NCBI RefSeq assembly: GCF_000423565.1
Contig: NZ_AUIF01000035.1
Location: 1-64,000, forward strand
DNA: 64,000 nt
DNA from: Runella zeae DSM 19591
GTDB taxonomy: Bacteria; Bacteroidota; Bacteroidia; Cytophagales; Spirosomataceae
Direction: 5' to 3'
A program made the position numbers and the translations under genes. This document shows, in pieces, positions 50,888 to 61,642 of this stretch. The number at the start of each line of letters is the position of its first letter. Positions within the stretch are counted from its first letter, which is position 1. Under the pieces are notes generated by a model. That model was given only the letters and a program-made list of their open reading frames with translations. It searched no databases and was not told the origin of the DNA.

Positions 50888-51127
50888 AGAAAAGAAAATA
50901 ATCTAGCATCTCTCATTTTAAACTTATTCAACGGGCATTTGAGTTGCTAGAAAAGGTTTCTGACTGAATACTCAAAGAAATATAACGACAAGCGGGGGTT
51001 GTTGACTCAAACACACGTTTCATTGACCCATACAGATGCTCTATGAAATCTAACACAAGATTCTAGGGCTTTTGGCGCAAATTTGGGTAGTTATTTTATC
51101 TATCCATTTCATAAAGCATTTACAAAA

Positions 51128-52501
51128 ATGAAAGAAAAATCTGTTTGGCGTTTTTGTGGGTCTTTGTTTTTTATTGCCTTGATGCTGATAGTGGAGACAC
51201 GAGCACAGATACGCGTCGACAACCCCAAGCGCACCGCTGAAAGAAGCGTAGAAGGACGCGTCAATAGTAAAATAGATCAAGGTATCAACAGAGGTCTTGA
51301 TAAAGTAGAGGAAGGAATTGGTAATATTTTCAAAAAGAAAGATAAGAGCAAAAAAGAAAATAAGAACCAAGAGCAGGAAGAACAATCTACCGAAGATGAA
51401 AACCAGAATGAGGAGGTCGCTGCACAAAAGCAGAGTACTGGCAAAAAAGGACAATCTGAATCTACAGGTTCAGCGGCATCTCCTTCCAAAGGCTTAAAGT
51501 CATACTCAAAATTTGATTTTATTGCAGGCGAAAAAGTAGTAGCCCTCGAAGATTTTACGCAAGATGCGGTGGGGGATTTTCCGGCCAAGTGGAATACAAA
51601 CGCGAGTGGGGAAGTGGTAAAATTGGAAGGGGATGCCGCCAAATGGCTGCAGTTTGGCAACAAAGGGATTTTTTATCCTGAATTTGTGAACGACCTCCCC
51701 GAAAACTTCACTATGGAGTTTGACATGGCGATCTCAGAAGAAATGAGCAACAATCAGTCGGGACTCAAAATCATTTTTCCCGAAAATAAAGAACGAAAAC
51801 TTACCTACGACCAGCATTTTAGCAACGTTTTGCAGGTAGGAGTGGATATTCATCCCGTGCTGGGAGATGGAAGTTCTACGGATATATGGGTGTTCAACAA
51901 AAGCAATGAAAAAATCTTAGAAAACAGCAGTAAAATGGTTTGGAATGACAACCAGCCCAATCGGGTCTCGATTTGGAAGCAGAAAACCCGCTTGCGAGTG
52001 TATGTCAACGAAACTAAAATATGGGATATTCCAAAAGCTTTTGATGCCACCGCTAAGTATTCTATGCTTTTTGCCACTAACGTCTGGAGTGGAAGTGTTT
52101 TTCTTGCCAATCTGCGGGTAGCGGTAGGTGCGCCTGATACGCGCAGCAAACTCATCACAGAAGGGAAATTTAGCACGACGGGCATTTTGTTTGATGTCAA
52201 TTCTGATAAAATCAAACCCGAATCTTATGGTATTTTGAAAGAATTGGGAGGGGTCTTGAAAGAAAATCCAACCGTAAAAGTTAAAATTGTGGGGCATACC
52301 GATTCTGACGGCGATGATTCCAAAAACCTAGACCTCTCGAAGCGTCGGGCACAATCAGTCAAAACTACACTGGCTAGCGAATTTGGGATTGAGGCCGCGC
52401 GCATGGAAATAGACGGAAAAGGCGAAACCCAACCAGTAGCACCTAATACTACGGTAGAAGGAAAAGCCAACAATCGGCGTGTAGAATTCATAAAATTGTA
52501 A
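51128..52501 (+). CDS. OmpA-family peptidoglycan-binding outer membrane protein
   Basis: 457 residues from the ATG at 51128, which starts a signal peptide (KEKSVWRFCGSLFFIALMLIVETRAQ). A charged, Lys/Glu/Gln-rich low-complexity part follows (about 45-125), then a central domain of about 200 residues resembling a concanavalin-like sandwich (NFTMEFDMAISEEMSNNQSGLKIIFPENKERKL, RVSIWKQKTRLRVYVNETKIWDI). The C-terminal OmpA domain has GILFDVNSDKIKPES, KIVGHTDSDGDDSKNLDLSKRRAQSV and ANNRRVEFIKL, the parts that bind diaminopimelate in peptidoglycan. Links the outer membrane to the wall; the central module may bind another ligand. Confidence 0.88.
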   Translation: MKEKSVWRFCGSLFFIALMLIVETRAQIRVDNPKRTAERSVEGRVNSKIDQGINRGLDKVEEGIGNIFKKKDKSKKENKNQEQEEQSTEDENQNEEVAAQKQSTGKKGQSESTGSAASPSKGLKSYSKFDFIAGEKVVALEDFTQDAVGDFPAKWNTNASGEVVKLEGDAAKWLQFGNKGIFYPEFVNDLPENFTMEFDMAISEEMSNNQSGLKIIFPENKERKLTYDQHFSNVLQVGVDIHPVLGDGSSTDIWVFNKSNEKILENSSKMVWNDNQPNRVSIWKQKTRLRVYVNETKIWDIPKAFDATAKYSMLFATNVWSGSVFLANLRVAVGAPDTRSKLITEGKFSTTGILFDVNSDKIKPESYGILKELGGVLKENPTVKVKIVGHTDSDGDDSKNLDLSKRRAQSVKTTLASEFGIEAARMEIDGKGETQPVAPNTTVEGKANNRRVEFIKL

Positions 52502-52527
52502 ACCCTTTTTAGACCATACAAAACGTA

Positions 52528-53274
52528 ATGAAAGTCTCAATCAAAGACATACTGCTAGGTAGTTTGTTGCTTATAAGCTGTGGACAAAAAAACACCTCTG
52601 AAGCCACCGCAAGTGAAATAATGGAGACCTCATCTGCCTCCGTTTCTAATTCTAATGGAGGATGCCTACTATCCTATCAAGACAAGTATGACCAGCTGCT
52701 GCCTTTAGAAAACATCCAAAAGCACTTTACGACGGATTGGAAAAGTACCAAAAAGACGTATATTCTAAACAAAAATCCCAAGTATCGCAATCACGATACC
52801 TACACTTATAGTTGGCCTAGCGAGCGCACGCGCACCATGGAGATTGCGGGTCGAAAACTGACAGTGCCTATCGACAATAGAGTAGGGCTTACATGGGTAG
52901 GAGATGATTTGTACAAAATGTCTAAGAAAAAGTCGGATCTTGAAAACTTCCAATCTTTTTATAGAACCCCCACCAAAGAAGAGCTAGAACGGGCTTTTGA
53001 GGAAGCAGATAAACGGGTAGGGGAGCAAAAAGACGTATCGAAAGACCAAAAAAATGCAGCCATGGGGCTGGCAAAAGGAATGGCCGCCCAAGCTAAATTT
53101 GAGCAAGTGTCGGGGATAGGTGATGCGGCTGCTTGGAAACCCAACGACAATGAACTTGTGGTACTAGTAGGTGGTTTGACTTTTCAGGTCATTGCCGATG
53201 TGAGTAGTGATGCCAATACCAATCTAGAGCTTGCAAAAAAACTCGCCCTTGAGGTCTTGAAGAAGTGTAATTAA
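52528..53274 (+). CDS. Hypothetical lipoprotein
   Basis: 248 residues. Lipoprotein signal (MKVSIKDILLGSLLLISC). The mature part has no family I recognise: HFTTDWKSTKKTYILNKNPKYRNHDTYTYSWPSERTRTM, then a long helical, Ala-rich part (MGLAKGMAAQAKFEQVSGIGDAAAWKPNDNELVVLVGGLTFQVIADVS). The end resembles the VLVGGLTFQV pattern of a small periplasmic binding-type domain. It follows the OmpA gene by 26 bp and is likely co-transcribed. Confidence 0.75.
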   Translation: MKVSIKDILLGSLLLISCGQKNTSEATASEIMETSSASVSNSNGGCLLSYQDKYDQLLPLENIQKHFTTDWKSTKKTYILNKNPKYRNHDTYTYSWPSERTRTMEIAGRKLTVPIDNRVGLTWVGDDLYKMSKKKSDLENFQSFYRTPTKEELERAFEEADKRVGEQKDVSKDQKNAAMGLAKGMAAQAKFEQVSGIGDAAAWKPNDNELVVLVGGLTFQVIADVSSDANTNLELAKKLALEVLKKCN

Positions 53275-53348
53275 TTGATTTAGTGGTGTTTTTGACAGCG
53301 TTTAAGACGCTGAAAGGGAAATCTATGTTCAAAAAACGTTTTTAACTC

Positions 53349-54041
53349 ATGAAAACCAAGATTTTTATAGGATGTATGGTGCTACTTTGGAGCTTCGGAG
53401 CGGCTGCCCAAGAATGTAGTGGCTATTTTGCCCTCCAAAAAGGATTGAAAATGGAACTAGTAAGTTATGACAAAAAAGACAAACCTGCGGCAACCTTAAA
53501 GTACGAAGTGGTGGACTATAAACCCGTCAATGGAGGAATAGCGCTGTCTTTTTCAAACCAAACCTACGACGGCAAAGGGAAGTTGCTCGCTAAAGGGGAT
53601 GTAAGTGGAAAGTGCGTAAATGGGGAGTTTTATTCGGATGTACGTAATATCGGCTCAGAAATGCTTCCCAAATCAGCGGATATTGAAGTCAATGTGACGG
53701 GTGATCAGCTTATTTATCCCAATGACCTTAAAGTAGGTCAAAAACTGAAAGATGCAGTGGTGACCGTAAAATCTGGCATGAAAGGAGGCATGACCCTTCT
53801 AAACATGACCGTCACAATCACAGACCGTACCGTACAAGGTTTTGAAACAGTCGAAACACCCGCAGGAAAATTTGAGTGTGCTAAAATCACTTTTAACACG
53901 CTAGCCAAATTGATGGGCAAACATAGTACCAAAACAACTGAGTATATGGCCAAAGGCATAGGTGTAGTAAAGTCGGAGCAATATGACGAAAAAGGGAAAA
54001 AAATATCCTCTTTGGTACTAACAAAACTGGAAAAACCATGA
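53349..54041 (+). CDS. Hypothetical exported protein, DUF3108/TapB-like
   Basis: 230 residues with signal peptide (MKTKIFIGCMVLLWSFGAAAQ). The body (YFALQKGLKMELVSYDKKDKPAATLKYEVVDY ... LKVGQKLKDAVVTV ... TVQGFETVETPAGKFECAKITFNT ... YMAKGIGVVKSEQYDEKGKKISSLVL) has the strand order and the ETPAGKFECxKI turn seen in DUF3108/TapB-type periplasmic proteins. Function unknown. The stop codon (TGA 54039-54041) overlaps an ATG that opens a truncated lipoprotein signal. Confidence 0.75.
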   Translation: MKTKIFIGCMVLLWSFGAAAQECSGYFALQKGLKMELVSYDKKDKPAATLKYEVVDYKPVNGGIALSFSNQTYDGKGKLLAKGDVSGKCVNGEFYSDVRNIGSEMLPKSADIEVNVTGDQLIYPNDLKVGQKLKDAVVTVKSGMKGGMTLLNMTVTITDRTVQGFETVETPAGKFECAKITFNTLAKLMGKHSTKTTEYMAKGIGVVKSEQYDEKGKKISSLVLTKLEKP

Positions 54042-54206
54042 TACGCCTGCTCGTATTTTTGCTGGCTTGCAGCCCATTATAATTTTTTGATAGGAATAGA
54101 ATACTACTTACCTCTTTTTACAGATATTGACCTGCCTAGTTATCTGCCTAAAAATCAGTTAGTTTTAAAGCAGAAAAATAATGTCCTACACACTTTACCC
54201 CCCTGA
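54038..54206 (+). pseudogene. Decayed lipoprotein gene remnant
   Basis: ATG at 54038 overlaps the previous stop codon (ATGA) and encodes a 14-residue lipoprotein signal (MIRLLVFLLACSPL) that hits TAA at 54080. Moving one frame on from 54072, an open stretch (HYNFLIGIEYYLPLFTDIDLPSYLP) runs to TGA at 54204. This reads as a frameshifted start of a small lipoprotein that was coupled to the upstream gene. Short, so moderate certainty at best. Confidence 0.35.
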
Positions 54207-54238
54207 ATACTCCATTGATTTAGGACAATACAAGGTCG

Positions 54239-54271
54239 TGAAATAGTCGCCCTACATGGGTGATTATTTCA
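54239..54271 (+). other. Strong hairpin in noncoding DNA
   Basis: TGAAATAGTCGCCC and GGGTGATTATTTCA pair over 14 positions (two G-T) around loop TACAT. No T-run follows, so it is not a standard terminator; it may be a processing signal or part of a leader for the gene at 54431. The rest of 54207-54430 shows no gene. Confidence 0.5.
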
Positions 54272-54430
54272 TATAAAAAGCGACAAAAAGCGCCGAACTT
54301 ATTATTTTTGAGGATTCTAATTAGTCAAAATTGGTTTACAGAACTTGCCGAGTAAAAACATAATCAGCGGGAAATGTTGAGAATAGGAAAGTTCAGAACC
54401 CACCAAGATTAAACATAAGTAACCTCATCT

Positions 54431-54847
54431 ATGAAAAAAGATATTTCATTTTCGCCCGTTTCGGGTGTATATGTCACTATTGCTCGTCGCCTCAATGAAG
54501 TCAATCAAACCGAATGGCACGTATACCTTATCAACCGTAACGATGCTCCTATCACAAACGTATTTGTGACTTCGCGGGGGTACTCGGGCGATGATGCCAA
54601 AACCAGAGACGAACAAGAACGTACCTCTACTTTGCGTCATTTTTTTGCGGAAGTTCTCCCTTCTCAATCCGTAATTATAGAGCCTATCATGTCAGGGGTA
54701 TTTCACTTAAACAACGAATACTGGGTTAGCTATTTTGTTGGAAATCAGGTTTTTGATAAAAAGTTTGTTTTTGTTCCAGACAGCATAGTTGAGCAAAATC
54801 TCGTAGATATTGAAGAATTAGGCCTCCAAGGAATCCTCCACGAATAG
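54431..54847 (+). CDS. Conserved-looking small cytoplasmic protein of unknown function
   Basis: 138 residues, no signal or membrane segment. VYVTIARRLNEVNQTEWHVYLINRNDAPITNVFVTSRGYSGDDAKTRDEQERTSTLRHFFAEV ... EYWVSYFVGNQVFDKKFVFVPDSIVEQNLVDIEEL reads as a compact beta-sandwich-like protein. I have the impression it is conserved in Cytophagales without a named function. A terminator follows, shared with the convergent hybrid kinase. Confidence 0.75.
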   Translation: MKKDISFSPVSGVYVTIARRLNEVNQTEWHVYLINRNDAPITNVFVTSRGYSGDDAKTRDEQERTSTLRHFFAEVLPSQSVIIEPIMSGVFHLNNEYWVSYFVGNQVFDKKFVFVPDSIVEQNLVDIEELGLQGILHE

Positions 54848-54863
54848 CTCCGAAGGTATATTA

Positions 54864-54914
54864 ATTGCTAAAGCGGAATTAACCGTTATCTGCGGTTAAC
54901 TCCGCTTTAGCAAT
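54864..54914. terminator. Bidirectional terminator between convergent genes
   Basis: ATTGCTAAAGCGGAATTAACCG and its near-perfect complement (54893-54914) form a 22-bp stem with one mismatch and a 7-base loop between the plus gene ending at 54847 and the minus gene ending at 54920. Confidence 0.9.
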
Positions 54915-54919
54915 TTCAT

Positions 54920-57900
54920 TTAATTTTTTTGGTAGCTCAAACGTTTGTTAACTATATTCGTTACCACGGTGATTTCGTCTAGGGCTTGTTGAATGAACTT
55001 GTCAAGACTTTTTGATTCAGACTCTTTCCAAGATTCAATTTGCTTGGCAAGTTCGGCCAATTTGAGAAAACCTGCGGTAGAACAAGTGCCGTACAGTTTG
55101 TGGCCAACGGCGTTGGCGGTGGTTGTATCTTGGGTATCAATGATTGTTTGTAGTTTAGCGGTCGCTAACTCAAGTTCATGGAGGGTGAGGGTCAAAAACT
55201 CACTCATCAAATCTTCGTCTTCTCCCACTAGCATTGTCAGTTGAGAGGGATTGAAATGCTGCGATTCGTCGATTGATTGTTCCCCTTCACTCGGAATTTC
55301 TTTCTGAAACCATTTGCCAAAAAGCTTTACAATCGTCTCCTCAACAAAGGGCTTGGTGATGAAATCATCCATGCCTGCCTCCATACATTTTTCTTTTTCT
55401 CCTTTGAGATTTCCGGCCGTAAGAGCGATGATCGGAATATGAACGCCAGGCGTGAGGGTACGAATCTTGGCAGTAGCCTCGTAGCCATTCATTTGGGGCA
55501 TTTGGATATCCATGAAAATAATGTCGGGTAGTTTTGTCTCGCAAACTTGCACTGCTTGGTGTCCATTAATTGCCTCAAAGATAGTGGATTGGGGAGATAC
55601 TCGCTTGATGATGGTTTTGGCCAGAAGCATATTGACAGGGTTGTCTTCTGCAATCAATACACGCAGGGCACTTGATTCTTCAGGGGTAGTTTGGGGAGGA
55701 AGAGTAAGTTGAGCCTCTTTTGTTTTTTTGAACAAACGTGAAAGGGTATTATACATTTCTTGCATTTTGATGGGTTTCACCAGTCGTTGGTTCACCATCA
55801 GTTCTTCACAGCCTTTGATGATAGTGCCATCATCGGAGGAGCTATGCAGCAAAATGATAGGCTGCTCTTCGTGGGTTTCAAAAAAACTGTCTCTGATTTT
55901 TTTGATAGTCTCAAGCCCATCCATATAGGGCATATGATAATCCATCATAATCACGTCATAGCGGCGGCCTTGGGCGAGTAATTGTAGAGCCTCAAAGCCG
56001 TTTCGTGCTTCTTCGGAGACTATTTGTTTGAGCAGGAGCATTTGTCTCAAAATCACTCGGTTGTTGTCGTTGTCGTCAACAATTAACACATTCTTGATGA
56101 GATCAATATTTTCCCAATTGATAGAGCCGCCTTTTTCGGCTTTGAGAGTCAAATCAAAAAAGAAGGTGCTACCTTGACCAGGAGTGCTACGTAGCTGGAG
56201 TTTACTATTCATAAGTCCCAACAATTTGTTGGAAATCGTCAGTCCAAGCCCCGTGCCTCCGTAGCGTTTGGTAGTAGATACATCTTCTTGTGAAAAGGCT
56301 TCAAATATTTTGTCTTGTTTTTCGGGCTTGATACCAATCCCCGTATCTCGTACTTCAAAACGGAAAGTGACTTCATCTTGAAGGATGTCTGAAAGTGCTT
56401 CAATTTTGAGTTCGATTTCACCCGTTTCGGTAAATTTGACCGCGTTGCCGAGGAGGTTGACCAGCACTTGTTTGAGGCGTACGGTATCGGTCCAGACAAA
56501 CCGGGGCAAATCCAACGAAATATTGAGAAGCATCTCAAGTCCTTTGCTTTGGGCTTGGTAGGTGATGATGTCGGCTGTTTGGCTTCCTAGCTCAAATAAG
56601 TCACATTTGGCAATATCTAGCTCAAGCTTACCAGCTTCTATTTTTGAGAAATCCAAAATATCGTTGATAATTGTCAAGAGAGCGTTGGCCGATTGATTGA
56701 CGATATTGAGGTATTGTTGTTGAGTCTCGTTGAGAGTGGTTTTTAGTACCAAATCCGTAAATCCAATAACACCATTAAGAGGTGTTCGAATTTCGTGGCT
56801 CATATTTGCCAAAAATTCTGATTTGGCCACACTTGCTTGTTCGGCTTGAAGTTTGGCTTTTTTTAATTCTTCACGTTGGAGACAAATTTCAGTAATGTCT
56901 TGTGTAAACATCATAATCCCCCCAATACTTCCATCAAACTGATACCACGGTCTCACCTCCCACTTAAGGAATTGGTCATGTGGCCAGCCATCGGGGCGCC
57001 ACCTATCTTCTTCATTTTTTTCGATGGCTCCTTGCAAACAGCGCGCATGGATATCTTTCCACTCTTGTGAAAGATTGGGAAATACCTCATAATGAGACAA
57101 TCCAATGATGTTTTGATTGCCCAGTCGGTATTCTTCCATCCAGCGGTGGCTGACAGCGATATAGCGGATGTTTTGATCAAACATAGCCACGGCGGCGGGG
57201 GCGTGCTCCACAAACGCCATCAAACGGGCTTTTTCAATGGTGAGCGCTTGCTGTGTTTTTTTCTGTTCCGAAATGTCGGTGGCAATGCCCAAAAACCCAA
57301 TGATTTTGTTTTCGGTGTCTCGTATAGGAGTCACTACCATCGATACCGTTATTTGAGAACCATCTTTTCGGATATAAGTCCATTCTCGTTGTTCGGAACC
57401 GTCGATGAAAGCTTTGTGAATAAAAGTTTTGAAGCCTCCGATAGGAGTATGGTATTGTTGCGAAAGTTCGTCGGCTCTTTGAGACAACTCTACCACATTC
57501 GGCATGAGAATAGAAGTAGTTTTGCCAATTAATTCTTCAGCGGAGTAGCCGAGCATTCGTTCGGCACCACTATTGAAAACCGTAATAATGCCGTGTGCGT
57601 CGGTGGCGATGATAGCTACTTCCGAAGCAGACTGTAATACGTCGTTTAGAAGTTTTCGGGAGCGTTCGGTTTCGAGTTGCGCTTTCTTTTGGGCATCAAT
57701 ATCTTGAAAAGTACCATAAAGCCTGCGGCATTTACCATTCACGAGTTGAGCATTGCCAAGGGCTCTTACCCATCGTTCGTTGCCTTTGGCTGTTACGATT
57801 TGTAGTTCTATGCTCCAAGGTTTACCAGTTTCAATTCCTTTTTTGATAGCCTCTTGAATGGCTTTTCGACTTTTACCTTCTTTATAAAAATTGATTCCTG

Positions 57901-59275
57901 TCTCTAAATCAGGCTCGAAGTCGGCGGGTACTTCATGAATTTCTTTGGTAACTGCCGTCCAAATTACCTTGTTATTTACCAAGTCTACTTCCCAGCCGCC
58001 CACACTCGCGATTTGGTTGGTTTGTTCGAGCAGTTCTTTTGTTTGTTTTAAATCGTTTTCTAACTGATGTCGCGTCGTAATATCTAGGGCATTTCCGATT
58101 ACATAATCCTCTCCCTCTAAGCTTTTTTCACGGATATTGTTAAACATCCAGATACGCGGTGAGCCATCACGGTGCAGGGTATGCATGAGACCACTTGACT
58201 TTCCTTTTTGTTTGATTTCGGACAAGTAGGCTCTGAGGCCACCATGCAATGGTACCGGAACAATATCAAACAAGCTCATGTGGGTTACTTCTTCGGCGGT
58301 ATATCCCAAAATAGTTGCGCCGGCTTCGTTGACAGTGAGGAAGTTTCCATGCATATCATGGGTGCACATCAAGCCCTGAGAGTTTTCAAAAAAGGCTCTT
58401 AGTCTATCTTCGCTGATTTTGAGTTTAAGCTCTTTTTCTTTTTCAGTGGATATGTCTCTCGCAATCGCAAATATACTCCCCGTGGCAGGCTCAGGCGAAG
58501 CGGTCCATTGTAGGTATTTGTAGTGCCCATCTTTGGTACCAAAGCGATGCGTAAAATTGATTGTATTAGCGCCTGATGCTAGTTTAGCGATTTCTAGTTG
58601 GCTTTTTTCAACATCCTCAGGATGAATGAGTTCGAAAAAAGAAGTATGCAAAAGTGTTGCTTCATCCCATCCCAAAACTGCCGTGAAAGCAGGGTTAATT
58701 CTCTTGAAGTAGCCGTCGGTGCCAGCTATGCATATCAAATCATTGGAAGAATCAAAGAGTTGTTCAAAATGCCTTTGCTCCTCTTTTTGTCGACGTTCGA
58801 CAATCAAAGAAATCGCTACTTCCCCGAGTAGTTCTAGGGCTCGTTGTTGAGAATCGGTGAGCTTACTAGGGGTATCATCCAAAACGCATAATGTCCCTAA
58901 AGCGTATCCGTTGGGGTCAATCAGCGGATAACCGGCATAAAATCGAATATTGGGATCGGAAGTAACAAGCGTATTTTCTTTAAAACGAGGGTCTTGGGTA
59001 GCATCTTCGATTTGAAAAATGGAACTATCCTGAATGGCATGATGACAGAAGGCAAGGCTGCGAGATGTTTCCTCCTGATTGAGTCCTACTCTAGACTTAA
59101 ACCATTGCCTGTCTTCATCAATCAGCGAAACAAGTGACATGGATGTGCCGCATATCAGAGAAGCGAGTTCGGTAAGGCGGTCAAAATCTTCTTCGGGTAG
59201 CGTATCTAATATCTGATAGTATTTGAGCGCTTTAAGTCTATCCTTTTCGTTGCGTACTAAAGGGCGATTTTTCAT
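54920..59275 (-). CDS. Hybrid sensor histidine kinase with GAF, multiple PAS, two receivers and HPt
   Basis: 1451 residues, no membrane helix. Order: GAF at about 20-165 ([46 protein letters not shown]), about five PAS/PAC units at 165-800 ([79 protein letters not shown]), HisKA with phosphoacceptor His827 ([24 protein letters not shown]), HATPase ([42 protein letters not shown]), receiver 1 ([17 protein letters not shown]), receiver 2 ([21 protein letters not shown]), and HPt ([22 protein letters not shown]). All phosphorelay residues look intact. Likely a cytoplasmic, multi-signal phosphorelay hub; the output partner is not adjacent. Confidence 0.95.
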   Translation of the reverse strand: MKNRPLVRNEKDRLKALKYYQILDTLPEEDFDRLTELASLICGTSMSLVSLIDEDRQWFKSRVGLNQEETSRSLAFCHHAIQDSSIFQIEDATQDPRFKENTLVTSDPNIRFYAGYPLIDPNGYALGTLCVLDDTPSKLTDSQQRALELLGEVAISLIVERRQKEEQRHFEQLFDSSNDLICIAGTDGYFKRINPAFTAVLGWDEATLLHTSFFELIHPEDVEKSQLEIAKLASGANTINFTHRFGTKDGHYKYLQWTASPEPATGSIFAIARDISTEKEKELKLKISEDRLRAFFENSQGLMCTHDMHGNFLTVNEAGATILGYTAEEVTHMSLFDIVPVPLHGGLRAYLSEIKQKGKSSGLMHTLHRDGSPRIWMFNNIREKSLEGEDYVIGNALDITTRHQLENDLKQTKELLEQTNQIASVGGWEVDLVNNKVIWTAVTKEIHEVPADFEPDLETGINFYKEGKSRKAIQEAIKKGIETGKPWSIELQIVTAKGNERWVRALGNAQLVNGKCRRLYGTFQDIDAQKKAQLETERSRKLLNDVLQSASEVAIIATDAHGIITVFNSGAERMLGYSAEELIGKTTSILMPNVVELSQRADELSQQYHTPIGGFKTFIHKAFIDGSEQREWTYIRKDGSQITVSMVVTPIRDTENKIIGFLGIATDISEQKKTQQALTIEKARLMAFVEHAPAAVAMFDQNIRYIAVSHRWMEEYRLGNQNIIGLSHYEVFPNLSQEWKDIHARCLQGAIEKNEEDRWRPDGWPHDQFLKWEVRPWYQFDGSIGGIMMFTQDITEICLQREELKKAKLQAEQASVAKSEFLANMSHEIRTPLNGVIGFTDLVLKTTLNETQQQYLNIVNQSANALLTIINDILDFSKIEAGKLELDIAKCDLFELGSQTADIITYQAQSKGLEMLLNISLDLPRFVWTDTVRLKQVLVNLLGNAVKFTETGEIELKIEALSDILQDEVTFRFEVRDTGIGIKPEKQDKIFEAFSQEDVSTTKRYGGTGLGLTISNKLLGLMNSKLQLRSTPGQGSTFFFDLTLKAEKGGSINWENIDLIKNVLIVDDNDNNRVILRQMLLLKQIVSEEARNGFEALQLLAQGRRYDVIMMDYHMPYMDGLETIKKIRDSFFETHEEQPIILLHSSSDDGTIIKGCEELMVNQRLVKPIKMQEMYNTLSRLFKKTKEAQLTLPPQTTPEESSALRVLIAEDNPVNMLLAKTIIKRVSPQSTIFEAINGHQAVQVCETKLPDIIFMDIQMPQMNGYEATAKIRTLTPGVHIPIIALTAGNLKGEKEKCMEAGMDDFITKPFVEETIVKLFGKWFQKEIPSEGEQSIDESQHFNPSQLTMLVGEDEDLMSEFLTLTLHELELATAKLQTIIDTQDTTTANAVGHKLYGTCSTAGFLKLAELAKQIESWKESESKSLDKFIQQALDEITVVTNIVNKRLSYQKN

Positions 59276-59471
59276 TTATTTGGAAAATAATCTCAACAGT
59301 TAGGTGTAATCAACAGGCTATTAAAGATGGTCTGGGTATGTTTAGAGATAGCTTTATATACTATAAAGGTAATAACATTCTAAAAAAATGAAAAGTTGCG
59401 AAGCGATGGTTTTCTTGTGGTTTGTGTAAATGATTGATAATCAGCACGTAAATACTTTTAGGTGTGCCGGG

Positions 59472-59520
59472 GAATGCAAACAAAAGCACTTGATATGACC
59501 AAGTGCTTTTGTTTGCATTC
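59472..59520. terminator. Terminator downstream of the glycosyltransferase gene
   Basis: A perfect 21-bp inverted repeat (59472-59492 and 59500-59520; arm ends GAATGCAAAC and GTTTGCATTC) with a 7-base loop, 14 bp past the minus-strand stop at 59535. The rest of 59276-59471 holds no gene. Confidence 0.8.
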
Positions 59521-59534
59521 ATAAAAGGCCAAAT

Positions 59535-60680
59535 TTAGCTTTGGATCTTAGCAAATTCTTTGACCAAATTGCCCGCTACTATCTCAATGTCATACAATTT
59601 CCACACCATCTTTTTTGCGTTTTTTTTGAGTTTATCGCAGTAAGAAGGATTTTGAAGCATTTGTACTAATCCTCCTAAGACACCTTCTACGGTAAGAGGT
59701 ACTTCATGGGCAGCCTGATGCTGAGCAACGGTGCCATCGAAGCCGATGCGATTGGAAACAAGGGCAGGGACGCCCGCAGTCATGGCTTCTAAAGCCGCAA
59801 TCGAAAAGCCTTCCGAATAAGAAGTTAAAGCAAAAATATCAGCATCGGCTAAGGCGGCTTTTTTGAGTTCACCAGTGAGCATTCCTACCATTATCATTTT
59901 ATGAGCTAGATGATGGTCGCTAATGAACCGCTCCGTAAGTGCTTGGTACCCGTCATCTGGCCCTGCCAAAACAAGGATGGCATCATCGTATTGTTGGGCA
60001 TATTTTTGAAAAGCCGGCAGTAGCAAATCAAGTCCTTTTTTGATGTTGAGGCGTCCCATAAACAAAACGATTTTTTTGTCGGTAGGCAAGCCAAATTTTT
60101 CTCTAAAAGAGCCTTTGGGCGGGAGATTGGCAAGCTCATCTAGCTGCATACCATTAGGAATGATAGCGACATTGGGATGCTGAAAACCCAAATATTGGCG
60201 TAAGTCGTTTAGCTCATCGTGGTTGTTGATTTGGATGAGGTTTGCTTTTTTGAGAAATCGTTTTTGAAATAAAGCAGAGAAAATTTTCTTTTTCCAATAT
60301 CCGTGATGGAGTGCCCAATGGTCAAGCAAGCCATGAATGGTGATGGCTTTGGGTGTAGTGTTTTTGAACAAAAACGGAGCCACACTCCCAAAATGCCAAA
60401 TGCCATGACAATGCACTACGTCATATTCATGGATGTGTTTTTTTAGAAAATCCCATAATTCCAACGAAAATTCAGGAAAAAAACGACTAATGGGAGTCGT
60501 ACGCTTACATACAATTACCCGGGCGCCGTCAGGGGCAGGGTAAATTTTGTCGTCAGGTGAGGCCGGACTCAATATGTCCACTTCGTGACCTAGTTTCAAA
60601 ACCACCGTAGTATGATCATAAATGATACGAGCTGGCCCACCAATCGCCCAAGTGTAGGCACAAATATTTAGGATTTTCAT
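59535..60680 (-). CDS. Family 4 glycosyltransferase
   Basis: 381 residues from the ATG at 60680 (MKILNICAYTWAIGGPARIIYDH), preferred to the ATG 18 bp upstream because the Rossmann start follows at once. GT-B fold marks: GGPARIIYDHTTVVLKLGHEVDILSPA, VVHCHGIWHFGSVAPFLF, KKIVLFMGRLNIKKGLDLLLPAFQKYA, and the GT4 E-x7-E site ALTSYSEGFSIAALEAMTAGVPALVSN. Retaining transferase using a nucleotide-sugar donor, likely for surface polysaccharide or glycolipid; acceptor unknown. Stands alone, with no other capsule genes nearby. Confidence 0.92.
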   Translation of the reverse strand: MKILNICAYTWAIGGPARIIYDHTTVVLKLGHEVDILSPASPDDKIYPAPDGARVIVCKRTTPISRFFPEFSLELWDFLKKHIHEYDVVHCHGIWHFGSVAPFLFKNTTPKAITIHGLLDHWALHHGYWKKKIFSALFQKRFLKKANLIQINNHDELNDLRQYLGFQHPNVAIIPNGMQLDELANLPPKGSFREKFGLPTDKKIVLFMGRLNIKKGLDLLLPAFQKYAQQYDDAILVLAGPDDGYQALTERFISDHHLAHKMIMVGMLTGELKKAALADADIFALTSYSEGFSIAALEAMTAGVPALVSNRIGFDGTVAQHQAAHEVPLTVEGVLGGLVQMLQNPSYCDKLKKNAKKMVWKLYDIEIVAGNLVKEFAKIQS

Positions 60681-60794
60681 GCGGCAAAATAACCACATTG
60701 AAGCATATTACACAATAGAGGAGGCTGCACTAAATAATTTGGCACATTATTTGACATAGGCTTATTATACATTTCCCTTTCTCCATTAATCGAT

Positions 60795-61559
60795 ATGCGA
60801 AAGCTACTACCAATCGCTTTTTTATTTATTTTTTGGCAAATACAGGCTCAAAATGTGACTTTATTGGGTGTATCTCCTAGTTATTCACAGGCAGGAAAAT
60901 TAACAGGCAAATTGGCATATAACTTTAATGTGACTTCGGTTATTAATGCAGTCAGTCAAACAGTCGAACAAAAGTTTTTCCCCTCGGGACATACGCATTT
61001 TCTTTTGCATGGATTGTTGGTATATCAGCTCAATAAAAAATGGAGCTTAGGAGGAGGCTATGCTTTTGGAAGACATAATATTTTTGGGCTTCGTGAAAAC
61101 GAGCATCGGTTGGTTGGACAAGCGATTTACCAGCATAAATTAGGCAACTTTATAATCACCCACCGTGGCCGGTATGAGTGGCGTCAACCTATTAATTTAC
61201 AGACGAAAGTAGTATCTGAAGCCAGCATTGGGCGTTATCAAGTTTGGGCAACTTACCCTCTTTACGACACTGACAAACAAAAAAAAGGATTCTATTTGTC
61301 AGCTTCTAACGAAGCCTTTTTGTATTTTAATGGGGCGACCAATGGCCCCGTAAGCTCGCGAAATGGCTCCCTATTGTCAGAAAATTGGATGCATATAGGA
61401 GGGGGCTATAATGGGGGGAAAGCACGTGTTGAACTGGGATATTGTTTTCAAGCCTTGGTACGTAATAAAGTGCAAGATTATCGATTTTTCAATCTCTTAC
61501 AAATCAATATTTATCATACGATTCATTGGCACGACGTGCAGTATTGGTGGTATATGTAA
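60795..61559 (+). CDS. DUF2490-like outer membrane protein
   Basis: 254 residues with signal peptide (MRKLLPIAFLFIFWQIQA). Alternating-strand barrel-like sequence (LLVYQLNKKWSLGGGYAFGRHNIFGLRENEHRLVGQAIYQHKLGNFIITHRGRYEWRQ, FYLSASNEAFLYFNG, WMHIGGGYNGGKARVELGYCFQALVRN) with the E-H-R-L-x-x-Q and R-x-R-Y-E-W-R segments typical of DUF2490. Ends in the aromatic YWWYM. Probably a small outer-membrane barrel of unknown role. Divergent from the glycosyltransferase gene. Confidence 0.75.
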   Translation: MRKLLPIAFLFIFWQIQAQNVTLLGVSPSYSQAGKLTGKLAYNFNVTSVINAVSQTVEQKFFPSGHTHFLLHGLLVYQLNKKWSLGGGYAFGRHNIFGLRENEHRLVGQAIYQHKLGNFIITHRGRYEWRQPINLQTKVVSEASIGRYQVWATYPLYDTDKQKKGFYLSASNEAFLYFNGATNGPVSSRNGSLLSENWMHIGGGYNGGKARVELGYCFQALVRNKVQDYRFFNLLQINIYHTIHWHDVQYWWYM

Positions 61560-61642
61560 TTCTTATGGCATGAAAATTGTCTAAAATTTTAATGTAGAAT
61601 TTTAAAGTTTTAAATACCTTTGGATTAAAATTAAAGTTTTTC

